Notes: a model not told the origin generated them from the sequence alone. 64,000 bases of DNA from Algoriphagus kandeliae (GCF_004571135.1 NZ_SPSB01000002.1:434001-498000); one strand, 5' to 3'; numbered from the stretch's first letter, positions 15,414 to 26,252 are shown. Numbers and translations: made by a program.

Positions 15414-17933
15414 ATGATCAATACCTTAATCGGGAATTTTGGCCATTTGATGACGATAGTGGCCTTTGTGAGTGCATTGGTGACGGCCTTTGCTTACTAT
15501 CAATACTTCAAAGCCAATGAGCTGGAGAAGAAAAGCTGGCAACGATTCAGTAGAATTTCTTTCTACATGCATGCTGTCTCTAGTACTTTAATCGCTTTTT
15601 CGCTTTTTGAGATTATTTACAATCACCGATTCGAATATTTCTACGCCTATTCACATTCAAGTAAGGCGCTTCCCGTTCATTATATGATTTCCAGTTTCTG
15701 GGAAGGGCAGGAAGGAGCTTTTATTCTTTGGATTTTTTGGAATGTGGTGCTGGGCTTGATTTTAATCCATACCAATAAACTTTGGGAAGCACCTGTAATG
15801 ATTGTATTTGCCTTGGTGCAGGCATTTTTGGTTTCCATGATTCTTGGGGTAGTAGTTGGGGATTTGAAAATTGGAAGTTCTCCATTCATTCTCTTGCGGG
15901 ATGCTACTCAAGCACCGGTTTTTCAAATCAATCCTGACTTTGTTCCAGAGGATGGAACAGGACTGAATCCGCTTTTGCAGAATATTTGGATGGTGATCCA
16001 TCCGCCTACATTGTTCTTGGGATATGCATCTACCTTGGTTCCTTTTGCATTTTTAATCGGAGGCTTGGCCATGAAGCGCTATTCCGAATGGATCCGTCCT
16101 TCTTTGCCGTGGGCTATTTTCTCCGCCATGATATTGGGAATGGGGATTTTGATGGGAGCTTACTGGGCCTATGTGACCTTGAATTTTGGAGGGTATTGGA
16201 ACTGGGATCCAGTGGAAAATGCCGTTTATGTGCCTTGGCTAATTTTAGTGGCTGCAGTACATACCATGATCACTTTTAAGAAAAGTAGTACAGCACTGAA
16301 GACTTCCATGGTCTTGGTTATTTTGTCCTTTATCTTGGTGCTCTATGCCACATTCTTGGTACGTTCCGGAGTGCTAGGAGATGCTTCCGTACATTCCTTT
16401 ACTGACTTGGGACTTTCTGGTCAGCTGTTGATTTATATGTTGTTTTTCACGGCTGTAGCTTTGTTTTTTACCATTCGATCTTGGAAGCACATCCCGACAT
16501 CTGAGCGCGAAGCTTCCGTCTATTCCCGCGAATTTTGGATTTTCATTGGAGCTACAACTTTGGGGCTCATGGGATTCCAAGTGATCCTTCCGACTTCCAT
16601 TCCTGCCTGGAATTCCTTGGTGGAAAGTTTTGGAGGAATTAGTAACCTAGCTCCTCCTGCTGATCAAGTAGAGTTTTATACCAAGTTCCAACTTTGGTTC
16701 GGAATTGCTTTAGCATTACTGACTGCTGTTGGTCAGTTCTTCTGGTGGCAAAAGATGGATAAAAAAGCATTGAAAGATGCCCTTTTGACTCCATATATTA
16801 TATCAGTCGTAATTGCTGCTTTGATCATTGTGATTGCAAAGGTTTATGACTGGCGTTACATGATCATTGTGATTGCTGGGACCTTCACCATTGTCGCCAA
16901 CTCAGTTATTCTTTCTCGACTTTTGAAAAGATCTACCTTCAAATTGGCAGGAGGTTCTTTGGCTCATATTGGTTTGGGGATGATCTTGATTGGTATCATG
17001 TTTAGCTCGGGCTATTCTGAGACTATTTCTATCAATATGTCTGGGTTGACCTATAGTAATTCCTGGGAAGATGAATTGAATAAGGAACATGTCCTTCTTT
17101 GGATCAATAAGCCAACTCAAATGAAGGATTATACGGTGATTTACCGAGGAAGACAAAAGAAGGTGGTTGGCGTTCCCGAGTATGTTCCAGCAAAAATTCT
17201 TGAATCTACAGGGAATGTCAATGAAGCAATCGCCTTAGAAGGCTTCAAAGATTATTTCAAAAAAGGGGAAGTTGTCGAATTGGTTTTAGAGGAGAATGAT
17301 TATTTCAAAATCGATTACTTCCAGAATGAGACGTTGAAATTTTCCCTAGCTCCAATGTCTCAGTTCAATGAAGGAATGGGTGGATTGATTTCTTCTCCAG
17401 ATTCTAAAATTTATCTCGACAAGGATCTCTATACCTATGTAGCTGCGATGAATGATTATTCTGATCCTGAGTGGAAAGAGGATGAATTCTATGAAGTAAG
17501 CCCCGGCGAGCAATTTCATGTTGCGGATTTCGTGACCTATTTTGATGGAGCTGAGGTCTTAAATCAAGTTGAAGATTATGTGCTTCAAGAAGGGGATGTA
17601 ACTGTTAGAGCCAATTTGCGGATTCTAGATTATGATGTAGAAAAGACCCTACAACCGACCTTTATTATCCGAAATAATCAAGTTGGAAAAATTCCTGTGG
17701 TAGATAATGAATTAGGAATTCGGGTAACCTTGGACAATATCCTTCCGGAGCAGAATAAGTTCGTGTTTAAAGTTAATCGCTACCAAAAGGACTATGTAGT
17801 TATGAAGGCGATTGTCAAGCCATATATCAATGTTTTGTGGTTGGGATCGATTATCACCTTGATAGGATTCACGGTAGCGATTTATCGCCGATTTGATGAA
17901 TTCAAAAAAATGCGAGATAAAGGGATGGAGTAA
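15414..17933 (+). CDS. ccmF: cytochrome c heme lyase CcmF-type protein
   Basis: Large integral membrane protein (839 residues, about 15 helices) of the CcmF/CcsA family that attaches heme to apocytochrome c. Key motifs are WEGQEGAFILW (96-106), the conserved MVIHPPTLFLGYAST (193-207) with a heme-ligand His, and the WWD motif GGYWNWDPVENA (259-270). A large soluble periplasmic region lies at about 540-800, before a last helix near the C-terminus. It ends the ccm cluster and is followed by a terminator. CcmG/CcmH-type thiol proteins are not in the window. Confidence 0.94.
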   Translation: MINTLIGNFGHLMTIVAFVSALVTAFAYYQYFKANELEKKSWQRFSRISFYMHAVSSTLIAFSLFEIIYNHRFEYFYAYSHSSKALPVHYMISSFWEGQEGAFILWIFWNVVLGLILIHTNKLWEAPVMIVFALVQAFLVSMILGVVVGDLKIGSSPFILLRDATQAPVFQINPDFVPEDGTGLNPLLQNIWMVIHPPTLFLGYASTLVPFAFLIGGLAMKRYSEWIRPSLPWAIFSAMILGMGILMGAYWAYVTLNFGGYWNWDPVENAVYVPWLILVAAVHTMITFKKSSTALKTSMVLVILSFILVLYATFLVRSGVLGDASVHSFTDLGLSGQLLIYMLFFTAVALFFTIRSWKHIPTSEREASVYSREFWIFIGATTLGLMGFQVILPTSIPAWNSLVESFGGISNLAPPADQVEFYTKFQLWFGIALALLTAVGQFFWWQKMDKKALKDALLTPYIISVVIAALIIVIAKVYDWRYMIIVIAGTFTIVANSVILSRLLKRSTFKLAGGSLAHIGLGMILIGIMFSSGYSETISINMSGLTYSNSWEDELNKEHVLLWINKPTQMKDYTVIYRGRQKKVVGVPEYVPAKILESTGNVNEAIALEGFKDYFKKGEVVELVLEENDYFKIDYFQNETLKFSLAPMSQFNEGMGGLISSPDSKIYLDKDLYTYVAAMNDYSDPEWKEDEFYEVSPGEQFHVADFVTYFDGAEVLNQVEDYVLQEGDVTVRANLRILDYDVEKTLQPTFIIRNNQVGKIPVVDNELGIRVTLDNILPEQNKFVFKVNRYQKDYVVMKAIVKPYINVLWLGSIITLIGFTVAIYRRFDEFKKMRDKGME

Positions 17934-17953
17934 AGATTTCCATAAATGAATTT

Positions 17954-17976
17954 AAGGGGGCTTAGGCCCCTTTTTT
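17954..17976 (+). terminator. terminator of the ccm cluster
   Basis: AAGGGG (17954-17959) pairs with CCCCTT (17967-17972), with a short loop, followed by T6. Confidence 0.8.
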
Positions 17977-18053
17977 ATTTTTTGAAGTCCCGAAAAAGCC
18001 TATCTTCAGGACTTTGTTAAGCTTTTCACTAACATCTTATATACCTTTTTACC

Positions 18054-18422
18054 ATGAAAATTACCAAGAAAGATTTTGAGCAAATGCAAAAGAAATACGA
18101 TCAGGAAATCCGAAGAGGGAAGCCTGCTCGTGGTCCTCAGCGGGATGTGGATAACCAAACCAATTGGATATTTTTTGATAGAGAGACAATTGAGGAAGTA
18201 TTGAGTAAAGCAGATCAAGATCCAAAAAAAGGTGGAATAAAATTTTACTTTACCGAATACACAGAAGAAGTAGCTCGAAAATTATACCCAGAAAACCCTG
18301 AGGATTATATTGGAAGGCTTGGTTTTGTGATGTCTCCTTGCAATTCAGCTAGTGAGAATGTGGATGAAGAGGAAGAAGAGTATTACAATCGAGGAGATTT
18401 CTGTCCTCCTAAATGTGAATAA
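18054..18422 (+). CDS. hypothetical protein with acidic Cys-containing tail
   Basis: A 122-residue soluble protein. The first ~100 residues are mixed alpha/beta (MKITKKDFEQMQKKYDQ; GGIKFYFTEYTEEVARKLYP). The tail holds C-N-S-A-S, an acidic run DEEEEEYYNRG and the ending DFCPPKCE, so three Cys that could bind metal. I do not recognise a family. It has its own leader after the ccm terminator and is 12 nt upstream of a membrane protein gene followed by a two-component pair, so it may belong to that signalling unit. Confidence 0.7.
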   Translation: MKITKKDFEQMQKKYDQEIRRGKPARGPQRDVDNQTNWIFFDRETIEEVLSKADQDPKKGGIKFYFTEYTEEVARKLYPENPEDYIGRLGFVMSPCNSASENVDEEEEEYYNRGDFCPPKCE

Positions 18423-18434
18423 ATCAAGCTTCTT

Positions 18435-19181
18435 GTGATTGAAAAATTCCTAGCCAGAATTGAGGATAACTATTATTTCCACATGGTGGCAATATGTGGC
18501 TTATTATCTCTATTATTTTTCCTCTTATTGGATCAGGAGAAAAGAAGAAGTCATTACATTCTAGTGCCTTTTTTACTGGTAATGTTGGTGAACTTCTATG
18601 AGATTTTGGCCACTTTCATGGTAGTCAATAAACCCATAAATGAGAAATTTCATCGACTGCTTACAGATGAACCTTTCTTGGGATGGAATGCCTGGGTGTA
18701 TAATATTTTCTACTATCAGGTTTCTAAATTGGGATTGCTTCTGCTGATTGGGATTAATCTAAAAAAGGCTTTGAGCAAAAGAATAGTATGGGTTTTAGGA
18801 ATCGTTTTTTTGCTTTATTGTATTTACTCTTACTTCTCTAAAACTTATCCCATACATGGTATTCAGCAGCCAATCCTATATTTTCTCAGCAACACCATTT
18901 TGATTATAGCTAGTGGATTGTTTTTCATGGATTTGATTACTGAAGAGTATTATATCGAAATTAACCCACTGACCTATTTACCATTTTGGTATATCACCAT
19001 CATCATGTTTCATTCTGTGATTGTTTTTATGGCAGATGTGGCAGTTGAGTATCTTACATTTGAAAATACCCGGGTTTACTACATGTTTAATTTGGTTTCA
19101 AGGGTGCTCTATGTGATTTTATTGGGAGTCTTTACGTATTTGATGTTTATAGGTAAAAATTTCATTTCTCGAACAGCTTAG
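18435..19181 (+). CDS. multi-pass membrane protein linked to a two-component system
   Basis: A 248-residue protein with about seven hydrophobic segments (for example VAICGLLSLLFFLLL, LVPFLLVMLVNFYEI, LGLLLLIGINL, WVLGIVFLLYCIYS, ILIIASGLFFMDL, YITIIMFHSVIVF, VLYVILLGVFTYL). The start is GTG at 18435; the next ATG would cut into the first helix. It ends 2 nt before a histidine kinase gene, which itself has only one short helix. The inference is that this protein is the membrane sensor half of a split sensor kinase, like 7TM intracellular-signalling receptors, but no DISM extracellular domain is visible. Confidence 0.75.
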   Translation: MIEKFLARIEDNYYFHMVAICGLLSLLFFLLLDQEKRRSHYILVPFLLVMLVNFYEILATFMVVNKPINEKFHRLLTDEPFLGWNAWVYNIFYYQVSKLGLLLLIGINLKKALSKRIVWVLGIVFLLYCIYSYFSKTYPIHGIQQPILYFLSNTILIIASGLFFMDLITEEYYIEINPLTYLPFWYITIIMFHSVIVFMADVAVEYLTFENTRVYYMFNLVSRVLYVILLGVFTYLMFIGKNFISRTA

Positions 19182-19183
19182 AC

Positions 19184-19942
19184 ATGATGGAGGAAGAAAG
19201 TAATCAAATCATTTTTATTCTTTTTTCGGGAGCTTTTTTGGCGGCTCTCATGGCAACTTTTGTGGTGTCCATGGTTATCTTACATAGACAGCGTCAGGTT
19301 CAGAACAAACAGAAAATGGATCAAATTAAGGCTGAATATGAGAAGACGATTTTGAATATTGAGAATGAAATACAGCAGGATACGCTAAAACATATTGGTA
19401 GGGAATTGCATGATAATATTGGACAATTGCTCTCTCTATCCAAGCTCTATTTGGCCTCTTCCAAACCTGAGAAACAATCCGAGGGCAAGCAATTAATCAA
19501 TCAGATAATTTCGGAAGTTCGCGGCCTTTCCAAAACTTTAAATCTTGATTGGGTCGAGTCTATTTCACTAGAAGAGTTTATATCACAGCAACTTGATAAA
19601 ATCAAGTCAACTGGATTTTGTGAGGTGGAATTGCAAAAAGAGGGTGAAAATTGGGCCTTGGATAAGGATCAGAAATTGGTGTTGATTCGGGTGATTCAAG
19701 AATGTCTCAATAATGCCATAAAGCATGCTTCTCCAAGTTTTATTCGAATTTCCATGACTGAACAAGATGGGAAAAGGAAAATCCAGATAATGGATGATGG
19801 AAAAGGCTTCGATACATCCCTTTCCTCTCAGGGAAGCGGGATGACTAATCTCAGAAAACGCATGGAAACCATTGGTGGACATTTCGAAATCAATTCATCC
19901 CCCGGACAGGGCACTGACATAATTCTTTCTTTGCCAATCTAA
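19184..19942 (+). CDS. sensor histidine kinase, NarL/DesK type (HisKA_3)
   Basis: A 252-residue kinase with one N-terminal helix (9-33), a coiled-coil linker (35-68), the HisKA_3 dimerisation box GRELHDNIGQLLSLS with phospho-acceptor His76, and a HATPase domain: N box ECLNNAIKHA, G1 DDGKGFD, G2 GSGMTNLRKRM, ending GTDIILSLP. It has no extracellular sensory domain of its own; the preceding 7-helix protein may supply input. It pairs with the NarL-type regulator 36 nt downstream. Start is the first of two adjacent ATGs. Confidence 0.93.
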   Translation: MMEEESNQIIFILFSGAFLAALMATFVVSMVILHRQRQVQNKQKMDQIKAEYEKTILNIENEIQQDTLKHIGRELHDNIGQLLSLSKLYLASSKPEKQSEGKQLINQIISEVRGLSKTLNLDWVESISLEEFISQQLDKIKSTGFCEVELQKEGENWALDKDQKLVLIRVIQECLNNAIKHASPSFIRISMTEQDGKRKIQIMDDGKGFDTSLSSQGSGMTNLRKRMETIGGHFEINSSPGQGTDIILSLPI

Positions 19943-19978
19943 GTTTTCCTACTAATTTAGATTTCACCCTTTTTTACT

Positions 19979-20605
19979 ATGATTCGGATTGCTATCGCAG
20001 ATGACCATACCTTATTCGCTAAAGGCATAGAGGGTTTATTGGAAGAGGAAGAAGACTTCGAAATCCTTGGTCTTTTTAAAAACGGGCTCGAATTGATTGA
20101 TTTTCTTGAGAGAAACTCCGTTGATGTGGTTTTGACCGATTTGAATATGCCTGAGATGGATGGTTTTGAAGTGTTGAAAAAAATCAAGGAATCAGGTCTG
20201 TCAGCAAAAGTCATTGTCCTTTCCATGTATGATGAGGAGAAAATCTTTAAAGAATGTGTGGATAGAGGTGCAGATGGATTTATTCTCAAGGATGCCGATC
20301 CGGATGAATTAGTCTTTACGATTCGAGAGGTGCATGAAGGGAGGCATTTGATCAACTTTGATCGAATAATTGAACAAGCACGGCCCAATGCATTTTTTGA
20401 TTCTTTTCGGGAGAAATTTAAACTTTCCCGAAGGGAGGTACAGATAATTAAATTGATTAAAGAAGGAAAAACTTCTAGAGAAATAGCCTCAGAACTTGTA
20501 CTCAGCATAGGTACAATCGAAAGCCATCGAAAGAATATTTTTAATAAACTGGGAATCAATTCCAGAGTAGAATTGGTCAATAAGGCCTACGAAATGAACT
20601 TATGA
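19979..20605 (+). CDS. response regulator, NarL/FixJ family
   Basis: A 208-residue DNA-binding response regulator. The receiver domain (1-118) has IADDH for the acidic pocket, phospho-acceptor Asp54 in VVLTDLNMPEMDG, and KVIVLSMYDEEKI. The C-terminal LuxR-type HTH (145-205) reads LSRREVQIIKLIKEG and REIASELVLSIGTIESHRK. Partner of the kinase directly upstream. Its stop overlaps the start of the next gene (ATGA), so the oxidoreductase is translated with it. Targets are unknown. Confidence 0.95.
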   Translation: MIRIAIADDHTLFAKGIEGLLEEEEDFEILGLFKNGLELIDFLERNSVDVVLTDLNMPEMDGFEVLKKIKESGLSAKVIVLSMYDEEKIFKECVDRGADGFILKDADPDELVFTIREVHEGRHLINFDRIIEQARPNAFFDSFREKFKLSRREVQIIKLIKEGKTSREIASELVLSIGTIESHRKNIFNKLGINSRVELVNKAYEMNL

Positions 20606-21657
20606 GAAAAATCTCTTCACCGCTACGAGTAGCCCTTGTTGGCTATGGTTCGGTAGCTGAAAAAATGCATGCTCCTCTGATTGATGTCTGTCCGGATTTA
20701 GAGTTGACGGCAGTGGTAGAGCGTCATTCTAACCGATGTGAAGAAAAATATCCACAAGTTCAGACTTTTCGAAGTTTCGATTCATTGTTGGAGCAAGGGG
20801 AAGTTGATTTGATTGTCATTACAACACCCAATGAGTTTCATTTTCCGATGGCAAAACAGGCCTTAGAGGCAGGAAAGCATGTGGTTGTTGACAAGCCTGT
20901 TACGATTTATTCTTGGCAAGCTGAGGAATTACAAAAATTGGCAAGCCAAAAAGGCTTGGTTTGCTCAGTATTCCATAACCGCCGATTTGATGGGGATTTT
21001 AAGACAATTCAGCAATTGATTTCAGAAGATATCCTGGGAAGAATAGTCTATTTAGAATCCCATTTTGATCGATTCCGGCCGAATGTCTCGGAGAATTGGA
21101 GAGAAAAAGATGTTCCTGGAAATGGAATTACCTATGATTTAGGATCTCACTTGATTGATCAGGTGGTGTTGCTTTTTGGACTTCCTTTTGCTATACAGGC
21201 CGATATTCAGAGGCAACGGGATGGAGCTGTAGCCGACGATCATTTTGACATCGTTTTGTATTACGGGCACAAAAAAGCCAGAGTAACAGCTGGAGTTTTG
21301 GTCAATGCTCCTACACCGAAGTTTTTGCTTTTAGGTGAAAAAGGATCTTACCAGAAATATGGTTTGGATGTTCAGGAGGCAGCGTTTAAAGCAGGCATCA
21401 AACCTGAAGGCGCAGATTGGGGAGTTGAGCCTAAGGAAAGTTGGGGAAAGCTTTATTTAGAAAATGAGACTAAGTCCTTCCCAACTTTGCCGGGAGACTA
21501 TCGGGTATTTTATCAAAATGTAGCTGATGCGATTCTCCAAGATAAAGAGCTTAGTGTTACTCTTTCGCAAACAATTGGGGTTCTCAAACTTATCGAAGCG
21601 GCTTTTGAAAGTTCCAAAGAAGGAAAGAAGGTTCTTCGTGCAGAAGGGGGCTGGTGA
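20602..21657 (+). CDS. Gfo/Idh/MocA family oxidoreductase (cytoplasmic)
   Basis: A 351-residue NAD(P)-dependent dehydrogenase with an N-terminal Rossmann motif VALVGYGSVAEKMHAP (residues 9-24), the family EKP-type segment VVVDKPVTI with the catalytic-site Lys, and a C-terminal alpha/beta domain containing GITYDLGSHLIDQ with the conserved Asp and His. No signal peptide, in contrast to the Tat-exported relative at 47948. Substrate is probably a sugar or polyol, not identifiable. Four-base overlap with the response regulator suggests coupling. Confidence 0.9.
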   Translation: MRKISSPLRVALVGYGSVAEKMHAPLIDVCPDLELTAVVERHSNRCEEKYPQVQTFRSFDSLLEQGEVDLIVITTPNEFHFPMAKQALEAGKHVVVDKPVTIYSWQAEELQKLASQKGLVCSVFHNRRFDGDFKTIQQLISEDILGRIVYLESHFDRFRPNVSENWREKDVPGNGITYDLGSHLIDQVVLLFGLPFAIQADIQRQRDGAVADDHFDIVLYYGHKKARVTAGVLVNAPTPKFLLLGEKGSYQKYGLDVQEAAFKAGIKPEGADWGVEPKESWGKLYLENETKSFPTLPGDYRVFYQNVADAILQDKELSVTLSQTIGVLKLIEAAFESSKEGKKVLRAEGGW

Positions 21658-21662
21658 TTTTC

Positions 21663-22616
21663 CTAAAAAGGCAATTTACCCAAATCTACATTTCCTCCAG
21701 AAAGGATAATCCCTACTTTTTTCCCTTTGAATTGCTCTTTATTTGCCAATAAGCCTGCTAATGGAACAGCGCATGAAGGTTCGATGACGATTTTCATTCG
21801 CTCATAAATGAGACGCATGGCTTCAATAATTTGAGGATCAGTAGCTAGCAAAATATCTTTCACGTAGCGGCTGATGATTTCAAAATTTATATCACCCAAA
21901 GAAGTCAATAAACCATCTGCGATAGTCTGAGGATTGGTTTGGGGAATGATCCTTCCAGCTTTCAAAGAACGATAGGCATCATCTGCACCTTTGGGTTCGG
22001 CACCATAAACTTTTACTTCCGGATCCCAGTAATGGGCCAAAAGTGCTGTTCCTCCCAATAGTCCACCGCCTCCAACAGGAGCAATTAAGCATTCTAGGTC
22101 AGGCTGATCATCCAAAAATTCCAAAGCGCAGGTTGCTTGTCCTTCTACGACGTCCATGTAATCATAAGGCGGGATAAAAGTAGCACCGGTTTCTTTCACT
22201 ACTTTTTCCAAGGTCGTTTCCCTCGCCATCAAATTGGGTTCGCACTCGATGATTTCTCCGCCATATCCTCGAACGGCCTTTTTTTTGATTTCGGGAGCAT
22301 TGGAAGGCATGACAATGTAAGCTGGGATTCCTATCACTTGTGCCGCTCTGGCTAAAGCCGCGGCATGGTTTCCACTACTGTGAGTGGCCACTCCCTTGGC
22401 CCGTTCCTCTTCGGAGAGTTTCATAACGGCATTTGCAGCCCCACGGGCTTTAAAGGCTCCTACCTTTTGAAAATTTTCGCATTTGAAATAAATCTCACAA
22501 CCTGCAATTTGGTTGATCGCGGAAGAAGTCAAAATCGGCGTTCTATGGATAAAGGATTTGATGCGGATCAGCGCGAATTTGATGTCGTTTAAGGTAGGAA
22601 AAGCCATGTCTTTCAT
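21663..22616 (-). CDS. threonine dehydratase / serine racemase-like PLP enzyme
   Basis: Fold-type II PLP enzyme of 317 residues. The Schiff-base Lys lies in FQKVGAFKARGAANA, the Asn/Ser loop in THSSGNHAAALARAA, and the phosphate-binding glycine loop in PVGGGGLLGG. There is no C-terminal ACT domain, so it is the catabolic type (deamination of Thr/Ser) or a serine racemase; these cannot be told apart here. ATG 22616 is used; an ATG three codons on (22607) is equally possible. Convergent with the oxidoreductase upstream, 5 nt apart. Confidence 0.9.
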   Translation of the reverse strand: MKDMAFPTLNDIKFALIRIKSFIHRTPILTSSAINQIAGCEIYFKCENFQKVGAFKARGAANAVMKLSEEERAKGVATHSSGNHAAALARAAQVIGIPAYIVMPSNAPEIKKKAVRGYGGEIIECEPNLMARETTLEKVVKETGATFIPPYDYMDVVEGQATCALEFLDDQPDLECLIAPVGGGGLLGGTALLAHYWDPEVKVYGAEPKGADDAYRSLKAGRIIPQTNPQTIADGLLTSLGDINFEIISRYVKDILLATDPQIIEAMRLIYERMKIVIEPSCAVPLAGLLANKEQFKGKKVGIILSGGNVDLGKLPF

Positions 22617-22713
22617 ATTCGAAAATTAAAAAATCGTGAATCAAAATTGACTCTTTCCAGAATAATTTTCCCAATCTCTTTTTTTGGATTCCTTCAAATA
22701 GTTTTCTTCGGGT

Positions 22714-23379
22714 ATGGATTGGAATTCAATAATAGCATTCCCTGTAATGGGAGAAAATTTGACGGCTGAAAATACCCTTCCTATGGATTTCAGTGCCCAA
22801 AATCAGACTTTGAAAGAAGTAGATCTTGGAAACACGGAGGCTTTTAACCAGTATGTTTTTGCTCAGTTGGAACAAGCTCAGAAAACCTTTGGTATAGGGG
22901 GGTATTTGGAGAACCGAGCGATATATCAGCGATCGGAAGTGTTTGCAACGGATCAATCGGATTTCCGAAATATCCATTTAGGAATTGATATTTGGTGTAA
23001 GGCCTGGACTCCTGTATATGCTCCTTTGGATGGGATAATCCATAGCTTTCAGGATAATGCTGGCTTTGGAAATTATGGAGCTACGTTGATTTTGGAGCAT
23101 GATCTCGGGGAGAAAAAGCTATATAGCCTGTATGGTCACTTAGCCCAAAAAGATTTGAAGGAATATTCAGTTGGAAAGGAAGTAACAAAGGGGGATCCAA
23201 TAGCACATGTCGGCCCTTTCCCAGAGAATGGAGATTGGCCTCCTCACTTGCATTTTCAATTAATGTGGGACTTGGAAGGAAATTGGGGAGATTATCCAGG
23301 TGTTTGTTCTCAACGAGAAAAAGAGCATTATGCGGCTAATTGTCCCGACCCTAATTTGATTTTAAGGTTTCCTTCATAG
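22714..23379 (+). CDS. M23-family metallopeptidase without a signal peptide
   Basis: A 221-residue LytM/M23 zinc peptidase. Zinc ligands are visible as H-L-G-I-D (first His and Asp) and H-L-H-F-Q (last His), with YSLYGHL in between. M23 enzymes normally cut peptidoglycan cross-links in the periplasm, but the N-terminus here (MDWNSIIAFPVMGENL) has neither signal peptide nor membrane helix. Similar leaderless M23 domains occur fused to aminotransferase/phosphotransferase modules, which suggests a cytoplasmic role. The substrate is unknown. It converges on coaX. Confidence 0.85.
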   Translation: MDWNSIIAFPVMGENLTAENTLPMDFSAQNQTLKEVDLGNTEAFNQYVFAQLEQAQKTFGIGGYLENRAIYQRSEVFATDQSDFRNIHLGIDIWCKAWTPVYAPLDGIIHSFQDNAGFGNYGATLILEHDLGEKKLYSLYGHLAQKDLKEYSVGKEVTKGDPIAHVGPFPENGDWPPHLHFQLMWDLEGNWGDYPGVCSQREKEHYAANCPDPNLILRFPS

Positions 23380-23381
23380 GA

Positions 23382-24155
23382 CTAAGCCTGATTGATTTGA
23401 GTGATCAATCGGATTCCATCCAAAGTCAGGTAGCGGTCTATTTCTTCGAATTCATCCCTAAGTGTGGTCAAAATTGCAGAAAGACCTCCTGTGGCAATAA
23501 TTTTAAAAGGAAGTGGTTTTTCATTTCGAATTGTTTGCAGCATGCCTTTCACCAATCCCGTATATCCATGTAGGATTCCTGCCTGAATCGCATGAATGGT
23601 ATCTTGGCCTATGGCTGATTTTGGAAATTCAAGCGAAACTTCCGGTAACTTAGAAGTATTCATAAACAAGGCTTTGATAGCCGTTTGAAGGCCAGGAACA
23701 ATGTTTACTCCTAATACCTGCCCTTTTTCATCAACCACCGTGAAGGTAAGTGCAGTCCCAAAATCAACCACGATGAAAGGCTGATGGAATTTTTCCCATG
23801 CAGCCATGACATTGCACATCAGGTCAGTTCCGATTTCATTGGGACGACGAGCTACAACTGGAAGCTTCTTGTAGCTTTTTGCAGAAATCACATAGGCCTT
23901 TTTTCCGAAGAAATTTTCACAAAACTGCTGAATGGTGTCTTGGATTTCCGGAACCACCGAACTAAATCCAATTAGTTCGATATCCTTTGGATGGATATCA
24001 TGCTCCAAAAAATACAATGGGACCTTTTTACTCAATTGTGAAATTAGACGTTCAGTCTTGGTTTCCAATCGGAATTGGTTAGTCCATTTTTGAGTTTTTT
24101 CGTCATAAAGCGCAAAAACTACATTAGAATTGCCTGCATCGATGGCTAGAAACAT
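23382..24155 (-). CDS. coaX: type III pantothenate kinase
   Basis: Phosphorylates pantothenate, the first step from pantothenate to coenzyme A, in the cytoplasm. The 257-residue ASKHA-fold protein opens MFLAIDAGNSNVVFALYD (phosphate-1 motif). It has RRPNEIGTDLMCNVMAAW with the catalytic Asp, FIVVDFGTALTFTVV (phosphate-2) and GGLSAILT (adenosine motif). Type III kinases are insensitive to CoA feedback. The panB-panE partners are not here, but panC and panD are 11 kb away in the same window. Confidence 0.95.
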   Translation of the reverse strand: MFLAIDAGNSNVVFALYDEKTQKWTNQFRLETKTERLISQLSKKVPLYFLEHDIHPKDIELIGFSSVVPEIQDTIQQFCENFFGKKAYVISAKSYKKLPVVARRPNEIGTDLMCNVMAAWEKFHQPFIVVDFGTALTFTVVDEKGQVLGVNIVPGLQTAIKALFMNTSKLPEVSLEFPKSAIGQDTIHAIQAGILHGYTGLVKGMLQTIRNEKPLPFKIIATGGLSAILTTLRDEFEEIDRYLTLDGIRLITQINQA

Positions 24156-24217
24156 GCTATTTGGAGGTTTTGCCTAATTTAGGCTTTCCTTAATGAAAAT
24201 TTAAATCCTCAACGAAT

Positions 24218-24694
24218 ATGTATACAGTCCGAGAAGGAAAAATTGAAGATTTACCCCGTGTCCTTGAGTTGATCAAGGAGTTGGCTCTTTATGAAAAGGC
24301 ACCTGAGCAAGTGACCAATACCTTGGAACTAATGGAAAAGGATGGGTTCGGTCCCAATCCGGTTTACGGACTTTATGTTTGTGAGAAAGATGAGACGGGA
24401 GAAATTATCGGAATTGCTATCTACTATTACCGATATAGCACTTGGAAGGGAAAGCGAATGTATCTGGAAGATATTGTGGTCACAGAGACCGAGCGAGGAA
24501 ATGGAGCTGGAAAATTATTGTTTGAACGAGTGATGGCGAAGTCTCTAGAAGAGGGCTGTACTGGTATGATGTGGCAAGTCCTGGACTGGAATGAGCCAGC
24601 AATCAACTTTTATAAAAAATATGGGGCAGACTTAGAAGCAGGATGGTTGAATGCCCATTTGCAGGATTATGAAATAAAAGCTTTGCTGAAATGA
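24218..24694 (+). CDS. GNAT family N-acetyltransferase
   Basis: A 158-residue GNAT with the acetyl-CoA loop VVTETERGNGAGKLLFERVM (motif A, R-x-x-G-x-G/A) and a motif B ending NEPAINFYKKYGADLEAGW. The N-terminal VREGKIEDLPRVLELIKELA and 'ALYEKAPEQV' resemble the spermidine/thialysine acetyltransferase (SAT1/SAT2) group, so a small amine substrate is plausible but unproven. Single gene, followed by a bidirectional terminator shared with guaB. Confidence 0.88.
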   Translation: MYTVREGKIEDLPRVLELIKELALYEKAPEQVTNTLELMEKDGFGPNPVYGLYVCEKDETGEIIGIAIYYYRYSTWKGKRMYLEDIVVTETERGNGAGKLLFERVMAKSLEEGCTGMMWQVLDWNEPAINFYKKYGADLEAGWLNAHLQDYEIKALLK

Positions 24695-24700
24695 AAATAA

Positions 24701-24730
24701 AAAACCCAACGATTTCCGTTGGGTTTTTTT
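24701..24730. terminator. bidirectional terminator between GNAT and guaB
   Basis: AAAACCCAACG (24701-24711) pairs with CGTTGGGTTTT (24717-24727), T run on both strands. Confidence 0.88.
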
Positions 24731-24737
24731 ATGATTC

Positions 24738-26240
<1,503 letters not shown>

Positions 26241-26252
26241 CTATTTGCCCGC

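Noticed and set aside
19957..20580. 207-codon minus-strand frame opposite the response regulator
   Set aside because: Antisense shadow rich in Ser/Leu/Ile; the plus strand has full receiver and HTH motifs.
24170..24183. GCCTAATTTAGGC palindrome before coaX
   Set aside because: Short, AT-rich core and lies between divergent genes; not enough to call an operator.
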